Below, piece by piece: positions 54,377 to 64,000 of a stretch of 64,000 nucleotides of DNA (the first letter of the stretch is position 1; each line of letters starts with the position of its first letter). The position numbers and the translations under genes were made by a program. The notes under the pieces were generated by a model, which was not told the DNA's origin, made no database searches, and worked only from the letters and a program-made list of their open reading frames with translations. Source of the DNA: Dimorphilus gyrociliatus (lineage: Eukaryota; Annelida; Polychaeta; Dinophilidae); contig CAJFCJ010000048.1 in the NCBI GenBank assembly GCA_904063045.1, positions 22,194 to 86,193 on the forward strand, read 5' to 3'.

Positions 54377-55027
54377 GTGGTTGGTTGTATTAAGAATCTT
54401 TTAATGAACTGTTCAAATATTCAAGTTATAGATTTGAGAAATAATGAAGAGATTGAAAGTGGTTTATTGGAAATATGTGAAGGACTGCAAAATTCACAAA
54501 ATGAATTAAAAGAAATTTATTTTGATAAATGTGGTTTCCCTTACAGAATAGATATGGCTTTTGCTATTGGAGAGCTTTTTAAAAATTTCCACCATCTGGA
54601 AATAGTTGATCTCAGCAGAAATAAGTATCTTCGAATTGGTGTATCGAAGATATGTGAAGGACTTGAAAGTTCGTTAAAGACATTACAAATACTTAATATT
54701 ACACAGTGCTCATTGTATAAAAGAGATTGTCATTGTATAGGAAATCTTCTAAGGAAATGTCTTCGAATTCAAAGATTTTCTTTTGAATTGAGACCTCAGC
54801 TTTTTGAGGGACTTTTAGTGATAATTGATAACATTGAAAATTCACCCTACCATTTAAAACAAATTAACATCACTTTCAGACCATATCATTTAGAAAAAAC
54901 TCAAATGGCTGTTGTCAGTAAAATTTTGGTAAATAGTTCAAAGATCGATAAAATAGATTTACCTATAAATATTAAAAATTATTTAATTGAAATTGGAGGA
55001 CAACAGCTCAAAGAAAAATTAATCTGA
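54377..55027 (+). CDS. RNI-type LRR protein, probably 5'-truncated
   Basis: 216 residues made almost entirely of RNI-type repeats: LMNCSNIQVIDLRNNEEIES and GLLEICEGLQNS, then HHLEIVDLSRNKYLRIGVSK and ICEGLESSLKTLQILNITQC. They are more diverged toward the C-terminus. It lacks the N-terminal 100 residues of the 15259-16875 protein and starts in the middle of a repeat, so it is likely a truncated copy or a terminal exon. It lies just downstream of a MULE relic and a tRNA-like sequence. It may or may not be expressed. Confidence 0.5.
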   Translation: MVGCIKNLLMNCSNIQVIDLRNNEEIESGLLEICEGLQNSQNELKEIYFDKCGFPYRIDMAFAIGELFKNFHHLEIVDLSRNKYLRIGVSKICEGLESSLKTLQILNITQCSLYKRDCHCIGNLLRKCLRIQRFSFELRPQLFEGLLVIIDNIENSPYHLKQINITFRPYHLEKTQMAVVSKILVNSSKIDKIDLPINIKNYLIEIGGQQLKEKLI

Positions 55028-55090
55028 TATTAAACAAAATTTTCACAGTCTTCTTTTTTACAATTTTAAGGTTTCCTATTAAAAATGAAT

Positions 55091-55145
55091 GGATGGTACA
55101 GAAAATGTCCACAAATGAAACGTTTTTACCTTAACCCTAACACTT
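55091..55145 (-). repeat. MITE end fragment
   Basis: GGATGGTACAGAAAATGTCC followed by ACAAATGAAACG and TTTTTACCTTAACCCTAACAC: one end of the MITE family in CCCTAA orientation. Confidence 0.6.
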
Positions 55146-55383
55146 TAAATTTAAAAGGTTTATTTTGAAATAAACACTTTAGACAAACAATAATCTGAAA
55201 GTTCAAAAGTTTTTTCCAAAAGTTGACTTACAAGGAACAAGGATGTTCTTTTCATTTTAAGCAAAAAAAACCCCTACTATTAAAAAGAAAACACATTTCA
55301 TTTATTCATCTAGAAGTAATGAAATGTTCAAAAGACTTTGGGTGATTGTTTAGATGACTGCTCAGAAGGCTGCTAGTTAAGAT

Positions 55384-55590
55384 GGGGCCGACAGAAAACG
55401 TCCCCAAATGAGATTTTTGAAAGCAACATTTCGGATTGAAAAATTGTTAGGAGGGGTAAAGTAGCTTTTGATTTATAGTTAGGGGGGTTCCATCTAAGGG
55501 TTAAGAGCAATCAAAAAGGTTAAGGAGAGACAAGGGCTAGGTTAGGGTTAGGGTTAAATCATGAATTTGGGGACGTTTTCTGTCGTATCC
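55384..55590 (+). mobile_element. 207-bp TTAGGG-bearing MITE with perfect 9-bp TSD
   Basis: The ends GGGGCCGACAGAAAACGTCC and, inverted, GGATACGACAGAAAACGTCC both continue into CC. Internal GGTTAGGGTTAGGGTT lies near the right end. Identical AGTTAAGAT flanks it at 55375-55383 and 55591-55599. This is the cleanest copy and gives the family model. Confidence 0.92.
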
Positions 55591-55649
55591 AGTTAAGATA
55601 AGACTTGAACAAGACACTGAGATTCAAATTCTGATAAAAGTTGAAAAAC

Positions 55650-55735
55650 TAATTTTTGACTTGGTAAGTGATTTACAAGGATCAATACAATTGTGACATG
55701 CCAGAAATTCCTACAATTACAATACAACAAAGTGA
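55650..55735 (+). repeat. LTR-like dispersed repeat, 3' end
   Basis: CCAGAAATTCCTACAATTAC followed by AATACAACAAAGTG matches the end of the copy at 33490-33960. Confidence 0.6.
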
Positions 55736-55874
55736 AAAGATTCCAACTAGACAAAAATGCAGTTTTGTGAACAGACCCAAACCAATAAACCTACAAACCT
55801 AACCCTCTAACATGAACTCAAAGAAATGGAATTTGAATAAAGATTAGATTCGCTATGGATTAAAAGATGTTTGT

Positions 55875-58800
55875 TTATTGAAATTTATTCAACTGATAGC
55901 GTTGCAACAATTTTCTTAGAAATAGGCCAATTGATTCAATATCCTTAATAGGAGAATCATCAACTTTACAACTGGCTACCATTAAAATGATTGTATAGAA
56001 CTCTTGAAATGTACTTTTATCCTGAAAAATGAAAGAAATTTAATTCAGAATTTTGCTCCTATCCTATCCACGCCATCTTTACCATATCGAGTAGTTGATT
56101 ATAGTTGAATTGCCCATTGTAAAATATACAACATTTATGAGTTATAGAAATAAATTGTACAATTGTTTGAAAAATATCAAGGATATGTTGAGGACGCGTG
56201 ATTTTTCTTGGCATAATCCTTGAATTTTTCTTGAAGCTTTTTAGTTCTTTTGAAAGAGTTAGCACTAAAGAAAAAAAAAGGAATAATTCTTTCCACTTTG
56301 TTTTGTTTTTGTTAATATTTACATTTTTCATTAGTTCTTGTTACCATAGCAATTTTTAGTTGTTTTCTGCAAAACATCATATACATATACATGTACAAGA
56401 GGAGGGAGAAGGGCAGTTGAAAACAAGATACCTCTCTCTATTTCTCTTTTCCTCCATCATTTCTTTTATTTGAGTGAAATCCTTGAATAAATAAACTATA
56501 CTGACTTTTATAGAATTTATTGGTAGTGCATATATTAACACAATATGATGAATGGATTCCTTTAACAAAATCTTTTCAAATATAGAAAGTAAATCTAGGA
56601 GGAAAGAAGGAAGGAAAGGATAAGAATTGCTTTCATGTGATTGCTTTGTCTACCCTACAAACCTAAAATTGTTATTAACAACCAAAATAAAAGGGAGCTA
56701 ACTAATGAAAGTTGTTGATACTGTAAAACAGTCCGGTTAAAAGTACATTGAAATCTCCTCTTTAGAGGAAGAATAATTGCGGGTATTGAATATAGAACTG
56801 GTAATAATATTTCGTAGATTACAAGCGAAAATATCCATCCTTGCGGTTTTATTTTTGTTAGATGGAGAGGTATACAAGTTGGGTTGTTTTTGTAGATATT
56901 CTATTAATATTAATGGCTTTAAAAAAGGATAAAAAACTCTACTGCAACAATTTTACTGTATTAAAGGCTAAAGGTGTTAGTATTGTTGTGAAACATACAA
57001 GATATGCTAAAATAAAAATGGTTGTTTGTTTTCTTGACAAACAACCTTGGGGAAAAATTATCATAAATGACTCTATTACCATTGTACCAAGGATTGAAAA
57101 GCTCAGAAATATGCCAGACAATTTGCAGAATATACCATTCCTCCAAACACTTTCATTTTCAAAATAATCATTCTTGTAATAAAATCCACCAGAGCATATA
57201 ATTATTAATGAAATAGTGAGAAAAATCTGACAAACATAGGCTAATATTTCAATACAAATACGTTGATAATTTCTCTTATGGTGAATAATATTTAAAGAAA
57301 TTCCAAGTAGATTTATAAATAGAATAACTATTGTAAAAGCTAGAATCCAATATTGTTCAAGTTCCGTTTGTAGGATACTTAAACAGGTTTTTGTTGAATT
57401 TTTCTTAATTGCACCACTCAAAACGCATTGCGAAGTTCTAATATACTTTTCCATAGAGCAACAAAGGAAAAATTGATTAGTATTTAATATTTTTAAATAT
57501 TGAAAATTCTTTAAAAAGTCATGTGTTAAGCCAGGTTTTGCTTGAACAGATTGAATTATTAATTCTTGTACAACAACTAGTTTTGAAGGTGTTTCTGGTA
57601 GAATTTTTGACATTTCTACCCAAATTAACACTAAAACTTTTAATTTTGTCAATTTTGAAATACCCTTCAAGTTCAGTGATGACAATTTATTAAAGGATAA
57701 ATCTAGATAGAAGATTGAAGAATATCCAAATTTGATGGAACTGAATTCTTTAAAAGAATTCTTTCTACAATAGAATTTTTGTAATTTTAATAGAGATCCA
57801 ACAGAGTTCTTGTCCAAAAACTTTTCATTTGTATCACTGATATCCAAAATCACTAAATTTGGAAATTTTTGAAGTATTTTAGACAGTTTTACACTGCTCA
57901 GTGTACAATTTAAATAGACAAGATGGTAATTTGAAATTTTATCTAGTAGATTTGAAAAAGTTTCATTGACATTTATAAGGTTAAACTTTTTCACAATTAA
58001 TCCTTGAATATCATCACCATCTTCATCATTGTTATCATTGATATTCAATTGAATAGGATATTGTAAATTTATAAAATTACAATTGATTTCGAATGTAATA
58101 TTACATAAACATTTCAAAGGACACTTGAATGTATTACAGTAAAGTTCATCACTGCCATCATGACAATCAATAATATTATTACAAACTTGTTCCCTACTTA
58201 GAATTATTCCGTCTCTACAGGAGAAATATCCTTTGGGTTGGATTTTATCTGTATTTTATTCTTTGGTCATTAAAAAAGAATGGAAGGGGGAAAGTAACAA
58301 AATAAAAATCCATCATCACTTCTTACCAATGGTGCAGAAATCTTCATCGTCACCGTAATCGCAATGTTTCTCTCCGTCGCAGACATTTTTCATAGGAATA
58401 CAAAAATTCACTCCGTAACATTGGTATTCTCCAATATTACAGTGTGTTGTATAACAGAAGAATAGATCTTGGAATGGATAGTGAACCTTCGTTAATAGGT
58501 CACCAATGGAATTGTATCTTAAATGGCACTTTTTGTCATATTTTGACGCCTGAACATCGAAATACTTGGCAAATATTTGGCATGATTTCTAGGAAGATAG
58601 ATGGATGGAACTGAAAGTCTATAGAAAGGACGGGAGAGAACATTCAACTTACATAGGTTGAAAATTTCTTAAAGACCAAAATATAACCAGGGTATCGTTT
58701 ACATATTGAATACTTTTCATCTTCAAATCCTTGACAATCGGGCCTTAAATCGCACTGATATTCCATACCTACACATTTTCTATCGCAAAATATCTCGTTA

Positions 58801-61800
58801 TCTTTGCAGTTGTTTCCTGTACAGAAAAATATTCCATATATCATACGGAAGGATGCAAATGATTGTAATACCATTGCAATCCTCATCTGAATAATCAATG
58901 CAATTTCTTATTCCATCGCAAATCGCACTCTTTTTTATACACTGGTTGTTTTTGCAGAGGAAACTAGAGTTTTACAAAGGATTACCAAAAAGAAGAAGCG
59001 ATGAGGAGAAAATTATTGCTGTACCTATTCTCTTCATTGCAATTTGAATTAACTGAAAAAGTGGAGAGTTATTGGCTGGATTAGGGTTTTGGGGACATTT
59101 TCTATCCTTTCAATTAGGTTTCTTTTCAAATCTAACTAACCGCAATTTCTTTCATCTTCACCATTTTGGCAATCTTCCGTATGATCGCAAACTTTCTTTA
59201 CGTTTATTTCAAATCCATCTGAGCATTGAAAATAATGAATTTTGTCGCAATTCACTTCGTCTTCCCCATAAATGCAATTTTCAATTGAATCGCAAACATA
59301 TATGAAACCAATACAAATTTCACTTTTGCTACAGAAAAAAGAGTTTTTTGGACAGTTTGAAATGTTTCTATATGGAATTATTCTTTGTGAAATGGTAAAG
59401 TTATGAGAGAATTCCTCTGAAAAGAATTTTATTCTATATTCAAATAGATTGACGATCGACAGGAAACATTCGTAAAAGGAATTTAGGGTTAGGGAAAATA
59501 TTTCTCAATATCTACCAGTTTTCATTGAAATTTTGCAATTCCTGAATGTTTTATGTCTTATCCAAATAAATTGGGTTTATAAATGTCAACTGGATCAAAT
59601 ACTATATCTAACACTTTATTTGAATTTTAAAGCAAAATGACTGCAAATTTACTAACAATACAAAAAGTAACTGCAAAATTTCTCCTGAAGAGTCCAGTTG
59701 ACCTTATTTAAAGTATATGTTAAATTAATAATATCAATATTACTGATGTTGATTGTCTTTTGGCAAATAACTTTGAAAAATTGCAGTTGATCGCATTCCA
59801 CAATTACCAGTCCTTTTTCCTTGCTGAAACCAAGGCAACGATCTATCAATGATAGCTTTTCCACCCCATAAAAACAGTCTCTATTTTCAATATATAACAA
59901 AATAAAAACTTGTACTATTCCATTAGAAAAACGCAAACAGTTTGGTGGTGGGAAAGAGAAATTGGTTATTTTTAAGGTCAAGGTCAAAGTTAGGTTTAAA
60001 AAATTTACACTTTTTTCCCTTTCCTCACCCACGCATTCACTTTCAAAAAAATTATTTACTGGAAAATGTTGTGACTGTATGGAGAATTGATCATCTCGAA
60101 AGGAGTTCGATTACTAGACGATTTTTTCAATTTTCGCTTAGCGTTAACGTTCATGTAAGAGCTGTCTGTTGGTGGTGAGAAGACAAGCATGAAAAAGAAA
60201 TAGGTCATTGTCAGCTGCTTTTAACTTAATTAAAAGGAATTCCCCTACTATACCCAATGCTATAAATTCATAATTGATAACTTTTAACTCGGGAGTGTTC
60301 AATATATGCAACTTCAACGGTAAATGGTCCCCTAGCGGCAATAGTACATTTTCAAGAAAATGCCTTTCTTTCAATGACGACAATTGCAGTAGTGATAAAT
60401 TCTTTTTTTGGCAGAAAACTGATGATTTTTCAACTGATAATTCCTTTTCGCTAATGAAAATATTATAGCATTTATTTTGAAATTTATAAGTATTTGGCTG
60501 CCGACAGATGGCGTTATTATCATCTGAAATGAATGACAAGACTTGAAACATATCTATCGATGTTGTTTTCTGGTCGTCTGTCACCTGTATCCGTACTGTT
60601 GTAACAACGAAATTTTGGTATATAGTCCTTTACCTTTCGTTGTTTAGAGGATTGTTCGTTTATAGAGCAATTAGTTAATGCTTTCGCTCTTTTACAGTCA
60701 ATTTTTACTGAAGGAGGATAACGTATATTTCTATCTCTTACCAGTTCATCAATTTCAGAGTCAACATCTCCATTCCTAAAACCAAAATGGCGGCAAATCA
60801 TCTAGTGGAAAAAGTTTTTGAAAAGAAGAAGCAATACTCTTAAGTTAATTAATTAACAACTTGAATTTGTTTCGAGTTAAGATCAGAATAAATAACAGGT
60901 CTGAATTTTGATTTATAGCAAATCACTAAATGGCCGTATTGTTGTTCCCTCTCCTTTTTAGACGATGGAACACTGCTATTAAACAAGGCTATATCTTTTA
61001 ATCGAAATTCTCTATCTATAAAGAAATTATGAATTTTTTTGGCGCAATTAGTTGAATTACAAACCATTTTTATCTGTACAATCATTGAACAAACATTTGT
61101 TAAAAAGGCATAAATAGTTATCAATAAATTCAGTTCTTTCATCATCCTGTTCAATCACTCTCTGAAATCAGTTATTTTGAATATTTTACAATAGGATACT
61201 CTACTTCTTCCACTCCTCCCATCCTTCCCTACCCACTCACTCCCCTCCTTACATTTCGATAATAGAATATTCCATAGATATTCCTCATTGCATATTGCGG
61301 ACACTTTGAGAAAAAGTAATCATCGCAGTTAATCGAAGTTAGGGGAAGTCGTTGAAGAATTGATAGAAATTCTGTCCTATTTGGTTCTAAAAATGAATGA
61401 GTGAATGAATATATAGTATTCAGGGCCACTGAAAGAAATAGTCAAGAGAAGAGCTGTGGTTGCATGAATATCGCAGAGAATCCGGCGTTTATTTTTTTAT
61501 TATATAAAAATAAAATAGTTACCTTCTTTAACCAGGAATGGAAATACTCCTATTCCTTTGTTAACTAGTGCAACATATTCTGAATTATCGTATTCTTTAG
61601 GATACATATGATCTATTTTTTCAAGGGAATATCAGTGTATCAATTACTTATAATCAATAATTAACTGACTCAGTACTAATTTATCATTAGCAGACAAAAC
61701 GTTTGTGCAATTGCCAGATCGAAACACACTCGAGGAGAGTTTATGATTAACCAATAGATATTTCTCCTTGGCGAAATGCCAAAAGGAAATATCATAGGGA

Positions 61801-62292
61801 ACGCGAAATAGTGTGCCATGCGTTATGGATTCCTTATTAGTAAGGCGTGCTAGAGATCCAACACATACTCTATAATTAACATTTTGATATCTTGCGTAAA
61901 TAATATGAGATTGAAACTGCTGATTAGTTTTCATAATTTGAAATAAAAGGACACCTTCGAAGAGAATAAAAAAGATATTTATGTATTTATGTAATAAATG
62001 GTTTACTCATGCCATCGTTTGGTCAACTGGACCCACACTTATTAGAACTGTTTTCCAATGTATCAGTTATTCAATTCGCTTGAACCTCGTTCATATATAA
62101 AACAGTTTCAACTGTCGTTAAATTCCTCAAAAAGTCGAGTCCAGTTGATAACAATTTCCTTACCTGAGTTGTGTCTACACCTAAGTTGGTACAAGTGCAA
62201 AATACCAAAATTGTATGTGCATTGAATAGCAGATTTTCTGTTGAAAATGTTTTATTTTTTTTAGAAAGGACCAATGCATATAGTAGTGACAC
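55875..62292 (-). CDS. Mosaic receptor C: SRCR / lectin / LDLa / LRR / 7TM / cytoplasmic tail
   Basis: Reads on the minus strand. The N-terminal part (62.3-60.85 kb) is diverged. It is followed by an SRCR (MICRHFGFRNGDVDSEIDEL, 60.8-60.5 kb), a C-type lectin-like module (CRQPNTYKFQNKCYNIF, 60.5-59.65 kb), and at least six LDLa modules (CDSIENCIYGEDE, CDHTEDCQNGEDE, CDGIRNCIDYSDE, CDLRPDCQGFEDE, CDGEKHCDYGDDE, CNNIIDCHDGSDE). LRRs and TM1-TM4 follow to 56957. Resolved exons: ...-56957, 56900-56663 (ECL2 TCIPLHL, TM5, TM6), 56594-56432 (TM7 LPINSIKVSIVYLFKDF), and tail exons 56366-56323, 56264-56083 and 56021-55875, all in phase. The intron after TM4 (phase 0) and the tail introns (2-1-0) match gene B. 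TM7 lacks NPxxY. Confidence 0.75.
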
Positions 62293-63001
62293 CTATTAAG
62301 AAAATCTTACAAAAAACAGGTCTTATTCGTGCAGATAGCAATTAATTTTTTATTTGTATCTGAGTAAATACAGAAAATGGGAAAATAATATGATGAAAAT
62401 GAAAGTCAGTTACAGTATGGTCTTGTGTATAAGACAGATAGCATACTATCATAACCAGCAAATGAGCATAGGTAAAAGTGAAAGAATGGTTTTTTTAAAA
62501 TATGACTAGAATGATATTCCAGATAAAATTCATTCCTCCATAAAATTGCCCTATTTTGAATTTGAAAATTTTTCAATTCCGTGTAAAGATTCACATATCT
62601 AAAAAAAAAAGAGAGAAAGAAAATTTATAATGTAAAACTGCCAATTTTTTTTTATCATTAACCAATATTACAGTTTTGTTTCGGTGCAATTTTTTGCATA
62701 TGTATTTTGTGGAATTGTTATAAAGTATACCAGCCAGATTAGCATGATCATGATTTAGAGAATAGTACAATAAAGAGAAATTTACTTTACTTCTGCCCTT
62801 TAAAAGAGCTCTCTAATTGTGAGTTATATTTTTTGTTATTTAAAGTTTGCTATTCAAAAGACAAAAATAGAACATCTGTACACGATCACTAACTCCTTTT
62901 GTTGTCAATGATGAAAAGAAAACATTGTAAAATCCTGATTAAAAATTATTTTGTCAGTAACAATAACAGCAAATTGTCTTTCTTTCTCTTTCTCTCTCTC
63001 A

Positions 63002-63049
<48 letters not shown>

Positions 63050-63120
63050 TCTAGAAATGTCATTTTTGAGAATGAATGATTGTATTAAATAGAGAAAGAC
63101 TAGTATTGATTTCAGTTGGA
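62293..63120. other. Intergenic between divergent receptor genes; CT/CA microsatellite
   Basis: A (TC)n followed by (AC)n tract runs from about 62980 to 63049. The region lies between the 5' ends of receptor genes C (minus) and D (plus), so it probably holds both promoters. No clear TATA assignment. Confidence 0.45.
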
Positions 63121-64000
63121 ATGTATCTCTTAACATACCTTTTCATCTTGTCAATTACAAGATTACATTCTGAAGAATGTGTTCAAAACAACTTTACAAT
63201 GTATCCCAAAAATTCTTACCCATATATATATATGTTTATGTTTAAACAATGAAATTGTTCTCAGGTCCAAACTATTTGATAATCAAGTTCGTTTTGAAAT
63301 TAATGAAGATCATCAACTGGTATTGAAGCATCAAAATATTCCAAAAAAGAAATTCTACTTAATTTATGATATTGCTCATTATTTTGAATATCCCGACTTT
63401 CATTATGATATTTGTTCAAGTAGGGGAATGGACAACCTTAGAGCTAATTTATACTCTGTCTACAAAACAAGTTTAATTATTTCTTTATATAACCTATTTA
63501 CCTCATTTTTGTTTAATGATGACCTTATTCTTTTGCAGCTGTATCATCCAATAGAGTTACAATGACCTGCAAAAAGAAGAATTGCGCATTGTCAGTAATA
63601 TTAGGTGAAGAATACTTTTCAAACGCGTCTTCGTATTTTTTTCTCTCTAGATTATTTCATAGAATTTGCAGAAAGAAGAGAAGGAAGGATGCTTTAATTA
63701 AAATTTACTATATTAAATGTTTTGAAAGGAAACCTTGTTTGTTATTTTTCTATTCTTGGTGGAAAATTCCTTATACCTTTCTTTCTCCCTCTCTCTCTCT
63801 CCTCTTATTCGTTTAACTGATTAGATTTCTATTTTGTCTCGGAGAATCAAGGATATCACAGAGCTAACAGAAAATACTTTAGGTATAAAAATGAATCGTA
63901 TATTGTGTGCTCTACGAAAAGTAAACTTCCATCAAACATTTGCACTGGAAAGTGCGTTGAGAGTGTCTTGACACAACTTTCAGTTTCCTCTCCATTTCAA
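63121..64000 (+). CDS. Mosaic receptor D, 5' end (cut by window)
   Basis: Exons 63121-63200, 63265-63419, 63539-63604 and 63825->64000 join in phase. A signal peptide (MYLLTYLFILSITRLHS) is followed by the same diverged N-terminal region as the other copies: KLFDNQVRFEINEDHQLVLK, VTMTCKKKNCALS, then YKNESYIVCSTKSKL and NICTGKC, which resemble the SRCR-like modules (RYQNVNYRVC in gene C). LDLa, LRR and 7TM parts would lie beyond the window. It is assigned to the cluster by position and N-terminal resemblance only. Confidence 0.6.

Noticed and set aside
55530-55560. TTAGGG runs (also at 745, 17790, 23240, 24210) as true telomere or subtelomere sequence
   Set aside because: Each run is only two or three units and sits at a fixed place inside a MITE with inverted ends; there is no telomere array.
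56083-56331. A separate two-exon gene starting at ATG 56331
   Set aside because: A 44-nt exon and matching phases link it to the upstream 7TM exon, and the same tail follows TM7 in receptors A and B.
56939-57146. Receptor C as a truncated receptor ending after TM4
   Set aside because: A 56-bp phase-0 intron at 56901-56956 joins it to exons encoding TM5, TM6 and then TM7, matching the intron position in receptor B.

Overview
The window is animal nuclear DNA: AT-rich, with very short spliceosomal introns. Every intron I could place by phase is about 45-95 bp. The domains are metazoan (rhodopsin-type GPCRs, SRCR, C-type lectin, LDLa, PAN/apple, discoidin/F5-8C, EGF, TRIM RING/B-box, CD225, peritrophin, thrombospondin type 1). 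Short TTAGGG runs occur inside mobile elements. I cannot fix the phylum. LDLa-LRR receptors of the Lymnaea GRL101 kind would suit a lophotrochozoan, but that is only a hint.

Layout. 0-9 kb: a small secreted PAN-like gene, a RING exon, and a long repeat-rich stretch with Mutator-like (MULE) and Tc1 relics. 9-13.5 kb: a CD225/dispanin gene, then a ten-exon secreted EGF-PAN-discoidin gene whose exons join in frame over 892 codons. 13.5-18 kb: Tc1 relic, intact RNI-type LRR gene, and an HD-domain gene broken by a 204-bp MITE. 18-23 kb: two orphan rhodopsin-like GPCRs on opposite strands and a secreted PAN protein. 23-29 kb: nested MITEs, an orphan multi-pass protein, and a dead RING/B-box/coiled-coil/LRR gene. 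29.9-33 kb: a secreted discoidin-like gene and a peritrophin/TSP1 relic. 33-38 kb: MULE territory, including a FLYWCH-type ORF and a 1,130-bp element with tandem-repeat termini and a 9-bp target duplication lying inside a small secreted cysteine-peptide gene. 38-64 kb: at least four paralogues of a mosaic receptor (two + genes, one - gene, and one + gene cut by the window end), with a MULE/LRR/MITE island between the second and third.

Main biology. The receptor cluster has the order SRCR / C-type lectin / multiple LDLa / LRR / seven-helix GPCR. Working out introns by phase shows that the three complete copies also share a cytoplasmic tail of roughly 90-140 residues, encoded by exons with the same 2-1-0 intron phases. 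The tail has a spacing reminiscent of a degenerate protein-kinase C-lobe (inference). These look like large adhesive or pattern-recognition receptors expanding by tandem duplication.

Second theme. MULE-type transposons with iterated termini built on a shared core (AAAACGTCC) have recently shaped the locus. Three insertions have recognisable 9-bp duplications and two of them interrupt genes. Exon joins are mine, made by phase and splice signals without transcript evidence.
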